A stretch of DNA of 64,000 nucleotides from Pedobacter cryoconitis (GTDB lineage: Bacteria; Bacteroidota; Bacteroidia; Sphingobacteriales; Sphingobacteriaceae), in NCBI RefSeq assembly GCF_014207135.1, contig NZ_JACHCC010000005.1, positions 310,001 to 374,000 of the forward strand, read 5' to 3'. Under the pieces are notes generated by a model. The model made no database searches. It had not been told where the DNA came from and worked only from the letters and a program-made list of their open reading frames with translations. This document shows, one piece after another, positions 43,490 through 53,153 of this stretch (its first letter is position 1; every line of letters begins with the position of its first letter). Position numbers and translations under genes: made by a program.

Positions 43490-45808
43490 GTGATCTCCAT
43501 TAAAAAACTACTCATCGGTTTACTTTGCTTCTGTACCTTCCAGGTCAATGCACAGAAGGTTGGCCTTGTGCTCAGTGGAGGCGGGGCTAAAGGACTCGCA
43601 CATATTGGCACACTCAAAGCACTGGAGGAAAATAATATCCCGGTTGATTACATCACCGGAACCTCAATGGGTGGAATCGTAGGTGCACTTTATGCCGCCG
43701 GATATTCACCTGAACAAATTGAAAAGATAGCACTGACCCCCGATTTTCAGGATTGGGTAAGCGGTCGTTTCAAAAGCGATTACAATTTTTTCTTTCAGAA
43801 AAGCAGCCCGAATGCCTCCCTGATTACCGCAAAACTTTCTATCGACACCGCTTTAAGAGTTAGTTTCAGATCGAATCTGATCAACGACATCCCGTTAAAT
43901 TTTGCTTTAATTGAACTCTTATCACAGGCTTCGGCTATATCAAAAGACAATTTCGACAATCTTTTTGTTCCTTACCGCTGTATGGTGTCCGATGTATTTT
44001 CACAAACCAGCATTACAGTGAAGAATGGAAGCCTGGCAGAAGCTGTCCGCGCAACGATGACAGTTCCTTTAATCTACCGGCCTATCAAACTGGACAATAA
44101 ATATGTTTTTGATGGCGGCTTATACAATAACTTTCCGGTCGATGTCATGCAGAAAGAATTCAAGCCTGATTATATCATCGGCGCTAATGTATCCTCCAAG
44201 AATTTCAAAGAATACCCAAAAAACGATGATGAACGTTTAATTAACCGCCTGATGTTATTTATGTTCCTCTCCAAGTCAGACTCCACACTTATTGGAAAAA
44301 ACGGTATTTATATCCAACCCGACCTTCAGGACTATAGCTCAAGCAATTTCACCCCTGTTGCCGAACTGATCAAACAGGGCTACGATGCCACTATGGCCGA
44401 TATGCCAAGAATACTAAAGGAAGTTAAACGCAGAGTCAGCAAAGAAGATATAGTCCTCCGGAGGAATACCTTCAATAACAAGAAACCAAGGTTAGTTTTT
44501 AGTGACGTCACAGTTACCGGTGTAAATAATCAGCAGAAACGCTATATAGAACGCTTGTTCAAAAGTGATAAAGCAACTTTTGATTTAGATGACATCAAGC
44601 AGGGATATTATAAACTGGTGGCTGATGAAACTTTTGAAACTATTTACCCTAAAATAACCTACAACCCAACATCCGACAGCTATACTTTCGGAATTGTAGC
44701 ACGCCCCAAAAGAAGTTTCAAACTTGATTTTGGCGGAAACATTTCCAGCAGACCGATCAGTAATGTATTTCTTGGCTTACAGTATAATTACCTGGACCGC
44801 AAGGCTTATACCTTCGGAACAAACTTTTATTCAGGTCGTTTTTATGAATCTGTGCAGCTAAATGGCCGTATTGACTATCCCTCAAAACTCCCTTTTTTCC
44901 TGAGTGGTGAAATGACCTACAATCACTTTAATTTTTACAATACCAGTCAGATTTTCATCGAGAACCCCCATCCTACGTATATAGAACAATCTGATAGAAA
45001 AATCGAGCTCAAAGGGGGTATCCCGCTTAACCGCAATACCAGGATTACGCTCAGCACTTCATTCATTAGCAATAATGACCATTACAGTCCTACTAATACC
45101 TTCAATATTGGTGACATACTCGATAAAACTACTTTCATCGGATTAAGATCTACCCTGGCTTTTGAACAGAACACCCTCAACCGTAAACAGTACGCCAACA
45201 GAGGACGGAACTTCCTGCTCAGCCTCAACTACTATACCGGCCGCGAATTTTATACACCGGGAAATATTTCAAGGACTACTGACTTATCAGGAGACATCGA
45301 AGTGACCAAAAAGCAAAGAGAATGGATAAACATCAAGATGAGTGACGAAAATTACTTCTTTCATCAGGGCAAGTACACGCTGGGCTATCTGGCAGAAGGC
45401 GTGATTTCCAATCAGCCCCTTTTCTCCAATTATTACTCCACTTTACTTGCAGCACCGGCTTTTTATCCCCTACAGGACAGCAGATCACTCTTTCTGGAAA
45501 AATTCAGGGCTACCACCTATCTTGCAGGAGGTTTGAAAAACGTCTACCAGATTAAAAAGAACCTGGACTTAAGAGTGGAAGCCTTTCTCTTCCTTCCCTA
45601 CCAGGAATTTGCACAAAATGGGTTCCAGGATGTTAAAAATACCCACACATTTAACCATATACATTATGCAGGAACAGCCGGCCTTGTCTACCACACACCA
45701 GTTGGCCCGGTCAGCCTGAGTTATAATTTATATGACGATCCGATAAAAAGAAACGGCGTTTTACTACATTTGGGATATCTAATTTACAATAAACGCTCTA
45801 TAGAGTAA
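43490..45808 (+). CDS. Patatin-like phospholipase fused to an outer membrane beta barrel
   Basis: 772 residues from a GTG start at 43490 that opens a signal peptide (cleavage near FQVNAQK). Patatin domain (about 23-270): oxyanion loop SGGGAKGLAH, nucleophile elbow GTSMGG and catalytic Asp in VFDGGLYNNFP. A POTRA-like segment (about 330-400; FSDVTVTGVNNQQKRYIERL) leads to a BamA/Omp85-like 16-strand barrel to the C-terminus. This is the PlpD (type Vd) layout, in which the barrel secretes or displays the lipase. Next gene 12 bases downstream is a small membrane protein, probably co-transcribed. Confidence 0.9.
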   Translation: MISIKKLLIGLLCFCTFQVNAQKVGLVLSGGGAKGLAHIGTLKALEENNIPVDYITGTSMGGIVGALYAAGYSPEQIEKIALTPDFQDWVSGRFKSDYNFFFQKSSPNASLITAKLSIDTALRVSFRSNLINDIPLNFALIELLSQASAISKDNFDNLFVPYRCMVSDVFSQTSITVKNGSLAEAVRATMTVPLIYRPIKLDNKYVFDGGLYNNFPVDVMQKEFKPDYIIGANVSSKNFKEYPKNDDERLINRLMLFMFLSKSDSTLIGKNGIYIQPDLQDYSSSNFTPVAELIKQGYDATMADMPRILKEVKRRVSKEDIVLRRNTFNNKKPRLVFSDVTVTGVNNQQKRYIERLFKSDKATFDLDDIKQGYYKLVADETFETIYPKITYNPTSDSYTFGIVARPKRSFKLDFGGNISSRPISNVFLGLQYNYLDRKAYTFGTNFYSGRFYESVQLNGRIDYPSKLPFFLSGEMTYNHFNFYNTSQIFIENPHPTYIEQSDRKIELKGGIPLNRNTRITLSTSFISNNDHYSPTNTFNIGDILDKTTFIGLRSTLAFEQNTLNRKQYANRGRNFLLSLNYYTGREFYTPGNISRTTDLSGDIEVTKKQREWINIKMSDENYFFHQGKYTLGYLAEGVISNQPLFSNYYSTLLAAPAFYPLQDSRSLFLEKFRATTYLAGGLKNVYQIKKNLDLRVEAFLFLPYQEFAQNGFQDVKNTHTFNHIHYAGTAGLVYHTPVGPVSLSYNLYDDPIKRNGVLLHLGYLIYNKRSIE

Positions 45809-45820
45809 AAAACAAAATCA

Positions 45821-46351
45821 ATGAAATCAATTTACTATTGCCTGCTCTTCTTACTGATGTCAACTTCTGGTTATGCTCAAAAAGCAGACATCAACAATTT
45901 CATTGTCAAAGAGAGTTTATTAAAAAACAGCAAACTTGCCATCATCGCAGCGGATTCTTTGGACCAACCTCTGGAGAAGATCAATGGTTTATATACATTT
46001 ACAGTCAGTGGATTTACTCAAACGCTTAAATTCAATGATGGCGTAGCCGTACTCCCTCTACAACTAGACAAATCAGCTTTTGTTTATGTCAAACATCAGA
46101 ACGATAAAGGCACTCACAGTAAGTTGTTGTATGTTTATAAAAAAGACGGGAGCCTGAATCCTTTCACCATCAATAGCCTGTGGCTGGTTCTTATCCCACT
46201 GTTCCTTGTCTTCATTGCATTTGCTTTCCGTAAACTGATCATCCTGGCTGTAGTTATTCTCCTGGTTTTTATTTACTTTAACCATAGCAACGGACTCAAT
46301 CTTTCGACTTTCTTCGAAACGATATTTGACAGCCTGAAAAATTTAATTTAG
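45821..46351 (+). CDS. Unknown exported membrane protein
   Basis: 176 residues with a signal peptide (cleavage near TSGYAQK), a periplasmic domain (about 20-115) with an AVLPLQLDKSAFVYVKHQND strand pair, and two C-terminal membrane spans (about 123-155, LWLVLIPLFLVFIAFAF and IILAVVILLVFIYF). No family recognised. It is 12 bases downstream of the patatin-barrel gene. A link to that secretion system is possible but only positional. Confidence 0.65.
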   Translation: MKSIYYCLLFLLMSTSGYAQKADINNFIVKESLLKNSKLAIIAADSLDQPLEKINGLYTFTVSGFTQTLKFNDGVAVLPLQLDKSAFVYVKHQNDKGTHSKLLYVYKKDGSLNPFTINSLWLVLIPLFLVFIAFAFRKLIILAVVILLVFIYFNHSNGLNLSTFFETIFDSLKNLI

Positions 46352-46400
46352 AATTCACTGTATATTTAGTGGGGAGTAGTCTTTGAGACTGTTCGACAAA

Positions 46401-46466
46401 AGGCCACCATAAGGCCACCATTACCCCACGTTCAGGCCACCTTTTGCCTTAGGAAAAAGGTGGCCT
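46401..46466. repeat. AGGCCACC repeats and hairpin
   Basis: AGGCCACC occurs at 46401, 46412 and 46434 and inverted (GGTGGCCT) at 46459-46466. The last direct copy with the inverted copy forms a stem AGGCCACCTTTT/AAAAAGGTGGCCT around an 8-base loop. It lies between two convergent genes; terminator or protein-binding site possible. Confidence 0.55.
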
Positions 46467-46517
46467 CGCACTCCTTCTATCATGGTTTATACGTAGCCTT
46501 TTATCAAAGGGTTCATA

Positions 46518-48899
46518 TTAAAAAGGCAACCCTATTCCGAAATTGTATTGAAAAAACCGGTACTGATCCGGACTGTTTTGTGAATAATATTTATCCTGAA
46601 ACGCTTTCCTTCCACTAAATAACTTCTCAATCACCCATTGCTGAGAAGGTTCAAACTGTGGGTCCCTCAATTTAAGACCTACGTCAAATCTAAATACGAA
46701 GTATTGCAGATCGTACCTTAATCCCATCCCTGTACCTATCCCAAGCTGATTTTGCAGGTTATTAAACTTAAAATAAGTTTCAGGATGTGTACTTCCAGGT
46801 GATATATTCCAAACGTTACCAGCATCGAGGAATACAGCTCCTTTCAGCTTCGCACCAAAGAAATTATCAATCAGTTTATAACGGTATTCCAGGTTAGCTT
46901 CAATATGCATCTGTCCCAACTGATCTATACCATACAATGTCTTTCGCGTTGCTTCATCTGGAATACTTATTCCACGGTTATAATTCCCGGGGCCCAGGGT
47001 TCTTGCCTGCCAGGCTCTGACCCCACTCGCTCCACCAGCAAAAAACAATTTCTCAAAAGGGACATCAGTAGAGTTACCGTAAGCATAACCCACCCCCGCA
47101 TTGATACGTGCGACAAACTGCTTATCCACTCCCAGGCTTTTATACCATCTTACATCAATTTCCGGGCGGATATACTGGTTAAAAGGCAAACCTAAAATAT
47201 TAGCGTAATCTCCCTGAGCAGGATTATGTTTACCATCTATAATCCGGGATAGCCCATACAGCATATTACCTGCCATATCGATGTTCCCCCTAAAGTAAAC
47301 AAAACTTTTGTTCAGTAATAATTTGTCTGCATTTAAAGAGTAAGCGTACTTCATCCCTAAAGTAAGATCTTTCCTGGTCAGCAGGTTTATATTGTAGGCA
47401 TTGGCCAAAACAAGGGCTTGCCCGCTCGCAGTAGTTGTATCAATCAGCAACCCGCCAAATCTGTATTCAAAATTCAACGGCGTAAAAGAATGCAATTTCG
47501 ATTTAGTCTCTACCCAATCATAGGTGATAGAGTTCAGGAAAACCCTGCGCACAAAGAAATCCTGCTGCAGCGCATACACATAACTCGTAGAGAAGGTCGT
47601 ATATGGCATCCCATTCTTACCCATCAGTGGAATATTAAAGGGAACCATCAGCCTGGGTACAGCCAGATTGGCACTCAATGAAAAATCACGCTGATAAATA
47701 TCACTGAACAACGAACCTCCCTGTCCTATCCTGGATTGAAGTCCTCCTTTGATCTGAAATTCAAAACGTTCTCCTCCGCGGAAAATATTATTATTTGTAT
47801 AGGTATTGCTGAGCGTAAAACCAACCGTACCTGCATTAAAAGGAACCTCTCCCTCTATCCTGTTACTCATCCTCTTTTGAGGGGTTAACTGAATCCAGGG
47901 GTCTAGTTTATTCGAACTATCCTTTGCTTTGGTATACTCAATCTTTACATTCTTAAAGACATTAAGTCCATACAAACGATCGTAAGTGAGGTTTTCCTTA
48001 GAAATATCATAAGTCTCACCTTGTTTCAAAAAGTCATACCTCACTATCGGATTTCTCCTGAAACGTTTAGACTGATCTGTAAAACGGACCCCTTTGGCAA
48101 TGCGCGGATTTAAGGTGATCGAATCTGTAAAACCAGCACTTGAAGGAGCGATGATGATATTGGTTTCACCAATCACATATTGGATATGTTTAGCATTACC
48201 AGCAGGAGTATCGATAAAGAGCGTCACATTAGCTTTACTCTTATTCAAAGCAGTATCGACCTCAAACCGCACGTAAGGCCGGGAGAAATCATAATACCCA
48301 TGCTGTTTCATCATCTGGTAAATCTGTTCCCTTTCCAATGAAAGAGAATCGTCATCATACTGAACCTTTTCATGTAAATGGGTGACAAAACTCTTTTTAT
48401 ACAGATACAGATCTTTAATAGTACTGTCCGGAATATTGTAAGTGATTTTATTGATAAAAAATGCGGGTCCCGGGGTAGCAATAAAATCTACCTGGGCACG
48501 CTGGTTTTTCACTTTGATCTCTGCTTTGACCTTGGCCATAAAAAAACCTTTGCTCATCAGAAACTTCTCTACCTGCCCTCTGGAAATCTCGACCAGTGTA
48601 CTATCCAGTACCGGGGCCTTCTTACCGACTGACTTAGTCTTGAACAAAGTGTAAAAAACATTGTATAAACCTACATTGATCCCAAGACGGGAAGCAGGGC
48701 GGATATCTTTCTGAATATAGTTCATCGCTTCCTCCTTTAATTTATCAGGAATGCTGTCTATATGAACTACTTTTACAATCGATTGGTTCGGCTCTATAAA
48801 TTTTGTAGAAGAGCAGGCGGTAACAAAAAGAATAATAAATAGTAATATTGCGGGAAACTGGAATTTCTTTTTATCAATAGAATATGCTTTCAAAGTCAC
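46518..48899 (-). CDS. TamA/BamA-like (Omp85) outer membrane assembly protein
   Basis: 793 residues. The start at 48899 is GTG; no ATG precedes the membrane segment. A lipoprotein-like signal (ILLFIILFVTACSS) is followed by POTRA-like repeats (about 45-340; KVVHIDSIPDKLKEEAMNYI in outline) and a 16-strand Omp85 barrel (about 380-793) with the GGASGVRAWQARTLGPG motif that corresponds to the VRGY/F loop of the surface antigen family. The C-terminus FNYNFGIGLPF is typical. Probably inserts or exports outer membrane proteins. Its 5' end overlaps the divergent methyltransferase gene by 16 bases. Confidence 0.88.
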   Translation of the reverse strand: MTLKAYSIDKKKFQFPAILLFIILFVTACSSTKFIEPNQSIVKVVHIDSIPDKLKEEAMNYIQKDIRPASRLGINVGLYNVFYTLFKTKSVGKKAPVLDSTLVEISRGQVEKFLMSKGFFMAKVKAEIKVKNQRAQVDFIATPGPAFFINKITYNIPDSTIKDLYLYKKSFVTHLHEKVQYDDDSLSLEREQIYQMMKQHGYYDFSRPYVRFEVDTALNKSKANVTLFIDTPAGNAKHIQYVIGETNIIIAPSSAGFTDSITLNPRIAKGVRFTDQSKRFRRNPIVRYDFLKQGETYDISKENLTYDRLYGLNVFKNVKIEYTKAKDSSNKLDPWIQLTPQKRMSNRIEGEVPFNAGTVGFTLSNTYTNNNIFRGGERFEFQIKGGLQSRIGQGGSLFSDIYQRDFSLSANLAVPRLMVPFNIPLMGKNGMPYTTFSTSYVYALQQDFFVRRVFLNSITYDWVETKSKLHSFTPLNFEYRFGGLLIDTTTASGQALVLANAYNINLLTRKDLTLGMKYAYSLNADKLLLNKSFVYFRGNIDMAGNMLYGLSRIIDGKHNPAQGDYANILGLPFNQYIRPEIDVRWYKSLGVDKQFVARINAGVGYAYGNSTDVPFEKLFFAGGASGVRAWQARTLGPGNYNRGISIPDEATRKTLYGIDQLGQMHIEANLEYRYKLIDNFFGAKLKGAVFLDAGNVWNISPGSTHPETYFKFNNLQNQLGIGTGMGLRYDLQYFVFRFDVGLKLRDPQFEPSQQWVIEKLFSGRKAFQDKYYSQNSPDQYRFFQYNFGIGLPF

Positions 48900-49633
48900 A
48901 GGTAAGTTTTATAAAATCATTACATCAAAAAAAATTTCGTAAAGAGCACGGATTGTTTATCATCGAAGGAATTAAATCGATTATCGAATTCATCCCTTCA
49001 TCTTACCAGATTCATAGTATCTATTTTCTGGAACAACACCAGTCTTTACTACCAAAATTACCACCAAATATAAAGTTATTTGAAGTAAACAACGCCGAAT
49101 TAGAGAAGATTAGTACTTTACAGGCGCCACAAGGCATTCTGGCACTGGTTTATATCCCCGAAACCCGGATATTCGACAGAAGTACACTCCGCAATAATTT
49201 CTCACTGGTTCTGGATGGTGTACAGGATCCCGGAAATCTGGGAACGATTATCCGTACAGCCGACTGGTTTGGCTTTAAAAATGTGATTTGTTCTTTGAAT
49301 ACCGTTGAGGTCTATAACCCCAAAACGGTGCAGTCAACTATGGGTTCTCTATGCCGGGTAAATGTAAGTTATCAGGATCTGACAGTATGGATGAAAGACC
49401 TGAACCTTCCTGTTTTTGGTGCTATGCTGGATGGAAATAGTCTTTATGAAACCCAATGGGGAACAGAAGGTCTGGTAGTTTTAGGGAATGAAGGACAAGG
49501 AGTGAGCCCTGAAATCAATAAAATGATAAATTATCCGGTAACCATTCCAAGGGTTGGAGAGGCTGAGTCATTGAACGTTGCAGTATCCGCAGCCATCTTT
49601 TGCTCAGATATTCGAAGAAATTTTGAGAAATAA
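48884..49633 (+). CDS. TrmH/SpoU family RNA 2'-O-methyltransferase
   Basis: 249 residues. N-terminal substrate-binding domain (MLSKSQVSFIKSLHQKKFRK, HGLFIIEG) and a SPOUT knot domain with the three motifs LDGVQDPGNLGTIIRTADWF, VVLGNEGQGV and VPRVGEAESLNVAVSAAIF. It methylates a ribose in rRNA or tRNA; the target is not determinable. The ATG at 48884 is standard for the family, yet it lies inside the divergent Omp85 gene's 5' end, so both promoters must sit in coding DNA. Single gene followed by tRNA-Cys. Confidence 0.93.
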   Translation: MLSKSQVSFIKSLHQKKFRKEHGLFIIEGIKSIIEFIPSSYQIHSIYFLEQHQSLLPKLPPNIKLFEVNNAELEKISTLQAPQGILALVYIPETRIFDRSTLRNNFSLVLDGVQDPGNLGTIIRTADWFGFKNVICSLNTVEVYNPKTVQSTMGSLCRVNVSYQDLTVWMKDLNLPVFGAMLDGNSLYETQWGTEGLVVLGNEGQGVSPEINKMINYPVTIPRVGEAESLNVAVSAAIFCSDIRRNFEK

Positions 49634-49634
49634 A

Positions 49635-49664
49635 TTGCACATTAACTATTAATTGCTATTTTTG
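49635..49664 (+). promoter_or_regulatory. Promoter of tRNA-Cys and the 60-residue protein
   Basis: TTG (49635-49637), 19-bp spacer, then a perfect -7 element TATTTTTG (49657-49664), 17 bases before the tRNA. Confidence 0.62.
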
Positions 49665-49681
49665 CAACCTGAATTTAAACA

Positions 49682-49755
49682 GGTCGAGTGGCCGAGTGGC
49701 TAGGCAGAGGTCTGCAAAACCTTGTACAGCGGTTCGAATCCGCTCTCGACCTCCA
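49682..49755 (+). tRNA. tRNA-Cys (anticodon GCA)
   Basis: Acceptor GGTCGAG/CTCGACC, anticodon loop CTGCAAA giving GCA on a five-pair stem GAGGT/ACCTT, T arm GGTTCGAATCC. Discriminator T followed by encoded CCA (49753-49755). Confidence 0.95.
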
Positions 49756-49790
49756 GATTTGTATAAATTAAAAAAATAAAGGTTAAGACC

Positions 49791-49973
49791 ATGGCAGTTA
49801 CAAGACTAAAAAGAAAAGACAGAAAGAATAAAACAACTTCACGTTTAGAAGTTAAAACTTTGAAACTGGCTACAAACATTGAATTAGGTAGTCGTTCACA
49901 ACAATCTAAAAAAGATCAGTTATTTAAAAACAATCTTTTATTAGATCAACTTTCTGCTGCTTTAAGAGCATAA
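49791..49973 (+). CDS. 60-residue basic protein downstream of tRNA-Cys
   Basis: The first half is strongly basic (MAVTRLKRKDRKNKTTSRLE) and the second amphipathic (DQLFKNNLLLDQLSAALRA). No family name recalled, though small basic proteins of this type are widespread in Sphingobacteriaceae. With only 35 bases between it and the tRNA and one terminator after it, the two are probably one transcript. The size and charge suggest an RNA- or ribosome-associated role; this is inference. Confidence 0.75.
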   Translation: MAVTRLKRKDRKNKTTSRLEVKTLKLATNIELGSRSQQSKKDQLFKNNLLLDQLSAALRA

Positions 49974-49990
49974 GTTCCTAAAACACGAGC

Positions 49991-50030
49991 ATAAAAAAAC
50001 CTTTCTGAACACTCAGAAAGGTTTTTTTTA
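49991..50030. terminator. Bidirectional terminator between the basic protein and pyrD
   Basis: AAAAAACCTTTCTGA pairs with TCAGAAAGGTTTTTT around ACAC; A and T runs on both sides serve both strands. Confidence 0.92.
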
Positions 50031-50052
50031 TGCCGAATTTGTAAAGCTTTGA

Positions 50053-51081
50053 CTAAACCAAAGCTTTACAAATTCTTTTCACGATTCCAGGACCTTCATA
50101 AATAAATCCTGTATATAGCTGAACCAGCGAAGCACCTGCTTCCAGTTTGTCTTTTGCATCCTGCGGAGAATGAATCCCTCCTACTCCTATGATAGGAAAA
50201 GCTTTATTCGATTTCTGCGCTAAGTAACGGATGACCTCTGTAGAGCGTAAGGTCAACGGCCTGCCGCTCAATCCTCCTGCTTCACCAGCTATCTCTGCCG
50301 GCGTATGTAAACCTTCTCTGCTAATGGTTGTATTGGTTGCAATAACCCCAGCAATACCTGCTTCCATCACAATTTCAACAATATCATCCAGTTGTTCATT
50401 GGTCAGGTCTGGTGCAATTTTCAATAAAATTGGTCTTGATACCCCGTCTTTATGGTTACGCTCCTGTAGGGTCTTCAACAACAAGGTTAAAGGCTCTTTC
50501 TCCTGTAAAGCCCTGAGTCCTGGAGTATTCGGAGAACTCACATTCACTACGAAATAATCTACCACATCGAATAACCGGTCAAAACACTTTACATAATCAG
50601 AAACAGCGTCTTCATTTGGCGTATTTTTATTCTTTCCGATGTTTCCGCCAATCACGATACTCTTATCTTTTAACTTCAGGACCCTGAGCCGTTCAGCAAG
50701 CGTATCTACCCCTTTGTTGTTAAAACCCATCCTGTTGATAATAGCTTCATCTTCAGTGAGCCTGAACATCCTCGGCTGATCATTACCCGGCTGGGGTAAT
50801 GGTGTCACTGTTCCTACTTCAATAAAACCAAAGCCCAGATCGCTCAGCGCTTCAATATATTCTCCGTTTTTATCAAAACCAGCAGCAAGACCTACGGGAT
50901 TTCTGAATTTTATTCCGAAAACCTCACGTTCCAGACCTTTGATATGGATATCAAAACTGCTCCGGATGATAGTTTTGCCCAAAGGAAAGTGTTCATGAAA
51001 CCATTTTAGTCTCTGGACTACGAAATAATGAACTTTTTCAGGGTCAAATTTAAAAAATATAGGCTTGATTAGACGATACAT
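50053..51081 (-). CDS. pyrD: Dihydroorotate dehydrogenase (quinone), class 2
   Basis: 342 residues, typical length of class 2. The N-terminal membrane-binding helices ([20 protein letters not shown]) mark the quinone-linked class. FMN barrel motifs: [55 protein letters not shown] with the catalytic Ser, and [13 protein letters not shown]. It oxidises dihydroorotate to orotate in pyrimidine synthesis, at the inner membrane. Stand-alone gene. Confidence 0.97.
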   Translation of the reverse strand: MYRLIKPIFFKFDPEKVHYFVVQRLKWFHEHFPLGKTIIRSSFDIHIKGLEREVFGIKFRNPVGLAAGFDKNGEYIEALSDLGFGFIEVGTVTPLPQPGNDQPRMFRLTEDEAIINRMGFNNKGVDTLAERLRVLKLKDKSIVIGGNIGKNKNTPNEDAVSDYVKCFDRLFDVVDYFVVNVSSPNTPGLRALQEKEPLTLLLKTLQERNHKDGVSRPILLKIAPDLTNEQLDDIVEIVMEAGIAGVIATNTTISREGLHTPAEIAGEAGGLSGRPLTLRSTEVIRYLAQKSNKAFPIIGVGGIHSPQDAKDKLEAGASLVQLYTGFIYEGPGIVKRICKALV

Positions 51082-51221
51082 AAACGCGAAGATAGGAACG
51101 ATTTCATAGGATTACAATTACACGATTCATCTTTTAGGTCATAAACAGCATAATCTTGTAATAAAAACGTAGAAATTCGCTGCTATATGCAAGTGTACAA
51201 ACAATTTGCGCCTAAAAATCG

Positions 51222-51229
51222 TACTTTTG
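51222..51229 (+). promoter_or_regulatory. -7 element 7 bases from the ABC-F start codon
   Basis: TACTTTTG matches TAnnTTTG and is followed by CACCAAC and the ATG at 51237, so the mRNA would be leaderless or nearly so. Confidence 0.5.
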
Positions 51230-51236
51230 CACCAAC

Positions 51237-53153
51237 ATGATTTCGATAAACGACTTAACATTCCTTATAGGTTCCCGGGCTTTATACGACGAGGCGAACT
51301 GGCATATCAAACCGGGAGAGAGAATTGGCCTTATTGGCGCCAATGGAACGGGAAAATCTACACTTTTAAAAATAATAGTAGGAGAATACGCACCCTCATC
51401 AGGTTCGGTTTCCATGTCTAAAGATTTAAAAATAGGCTATTTAAACCAGGATTTACTTTCTTATGAATCTCACCATACCATTTTACATGTTGCAATGGAG
51501 GCTTTTACACGCCAGAACCAGATACATGATGAGATTGAAGAACTTTTAAGAAAAATAGAAACAGATTATTCCGAAGAGGTACTGAACAGACTGAGCGATA
51601 AACAGCAGGAGTTTGAAGCACTGGACGGATATAGCATTGAATACAAAGCAAATGAGATCCTTGCAGGTCTTGGATTCAGTACAGAAGATCAGCACCGTCC
51701 GCTGAATACATTTTCAGGGGGATGGCGTATGCGTGTCATGCTGGCTAAAATCCTTTTACAGACACCTGACATCCTGTTACTGGATGAGCCGACCAACCAC
51801 ATGGACTTACCCTCTATTAAATGGCTGGAAGGTTACCTGGCCGGATTTGAAGGCGCTATCGTCATTGTTTCCCATGACAGGTATTTCCTGGACAAGATTG
51901 TAAACCGTACAGTGGAGTCACGCAAAGGAAAACTGACTACCTATGCCGGAAATTACACCTATTACCTGGAAGAGAAATCTCTGCGCGGAGAAATCCAAAA
52001 AGGAGAATTCAAAAACCAGCAGGCTAAAATCAAACAGGAAGAAAAACTGATTGAACGTTTCAAGGCTAAGGCGAGTAAAGCTAAAATGGCACAATCCCGT
52101 ATGAAAGCTCTGGATAAAATGGAACGTGTCGAAGATGTTGATGATGATAACCCAACAGTAAACTTCAGTTTTAAATTTACCAAGCCATCGGGCCGTCACG
52201 TGATCCGGATTGAGCATGCAACCAAGAAATATCCGAACATCGATATCCTTGAGGATGCAGAAGCAGTAATTGAGAAAGGTGATAAAATTGCTTTAATCGG
52301 TGCCAACGGTAAAGGTAAGTCAACCCTTTTAAGAATGGTTGCCGGTGTAGAAAAATTTGAAGGGTCCTGTGAAACAGGCCATAACGTAACGACTACTTTC
52401 TTTGCGCAGCATCAGCTGGAGTCTTTACACCTGGGCAATACTATCCTCGAAGAATTACAGGCTTTTGCGCCTAAACATACAGATACAGAACTTCGTTCTA
52501 TTCTGGGTTGTTTCCTGTTTACAGGTGATGACGTATTTAAAAGAATTAAAGTCCTTTCAGGAGGAGAAAAATCAAGGGTTGCTTTGGCCAAGTCATTGAC
52601 TACAGATTCCAACTTCCTGATCCTCGATGAGCCAACCAATCACCTGGACATACAATCAGTAAATATTCTGATCCAGGCATTGCAGCAGTTTGAAGGAACA
52701 TTTATAGCGGTATCCCACGACAGGTACTTCTTAGATAATGTAGCCAACAAAATATGGTTCATTGAAGAAGAAAAAATCAAACAATACCCAGGCACTTATG
52801 CAGAGTATGAAGTTTGGAACAGCAAAAGAGTAATTCCACCGGCAAAAAATATCCCTGTCAAACAAGAGAAGGAAATCAAACCAAAGGTGGAAGCAAAACC
52901 TGTTACCGTAAGCAGTCAGCAGCAGTTAAAAAAACTGAATGACCAGTTACAGAAGATAGAACAGGAAACCGTAGAGCTTGAAAAAAATGTAAAAGCCATT
53001 GAGACTGAACTGGCTGATGAAGCAGTATACAGCGATCAGACAAAACTGGCCGAAGCAAATAAAAAATATGTTAGCGCTAAACAACTGTTAGATAATGCCC
53101 AGCAAAAATGGGAGAATCTTGCAGCTGAAATTATGGAATTAGAAAGTAACTAA
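51237..53153 (+). CDS. ABC-F family ATPase (Uup/EttA-like)
   Basis: 638 residues with two ABC cassettes and no membrane span. Cassette 1: Walker A GANGTGKST, signature SGGWRMRVMLA, Walker B ILLLDEPTNHMD. Linker (about 240-320) is the charged PtIM coiled coil. Cassette 2: GANGKGKST, SGGEKSRVALA, FLILDEPTNHLD. The C-terminal 90 residues are a coiled coil (QQQLKKLNDQLQKIEQE), as in Uup. ABC-F proteins act on the ribosome, in translation control or antibiotic protection. It is the first gene of a pair with the DUF5103 gene (TAATG overlap). Confidence 0.94.
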   Translation: MISINDLTFLIGSRALYDEANWHIKPGERIGLIGANGTGKSTLLKIIVGEYAPSSGSVSMSKDLKIGYLNQDLLSYESHHTILHVAMEAFTRQNQIHDEIEELLRKIETDYSEEVLNRLSDKQQEFEALDGYSIEYKANEILAGLGFSTEDQHRPLNTFSGGWRMRVMLAKILLQTPDILLLDEPTNHMDLPSIKWLEGYLAGFEGAIVIVSHDRYFLDKIVNRTVESRKGKLTTYAGNYTYYLEEKSLRGEIQKGEFKNQQAKIKQEEKLIERFKAKASKAKMAQSRMKALDKMERVEDVDDDNPTVNFSFKFTKPSGRHVIRIEHATKKYPNIDILEDAEAVIEKGDKIALIGANGKGKSTLLRMVAGVEKFEGSCETGHNVTTTFFAQHQLESLHLGNTILEELQAFAPKHTDTELRSILGCFLFTGDDVFKRIKVLSGGEKSRVALAKSLTTDSNFLILDEPTNHLDIQSVNILIQALQQFEGTFIAVSHDRYFLDNVANKIWFIEEEKIKQYPGTYAEYEVWNSKRVIPPAKNIPVKQEKEIKPKVEAKPVTVSSQQQLKKLNDQLQKIEQETVELEKNVKAIETELADEAVYSDQTKLAEANKKYVSAKQLLDNAQQKWENLAAEIMELESN

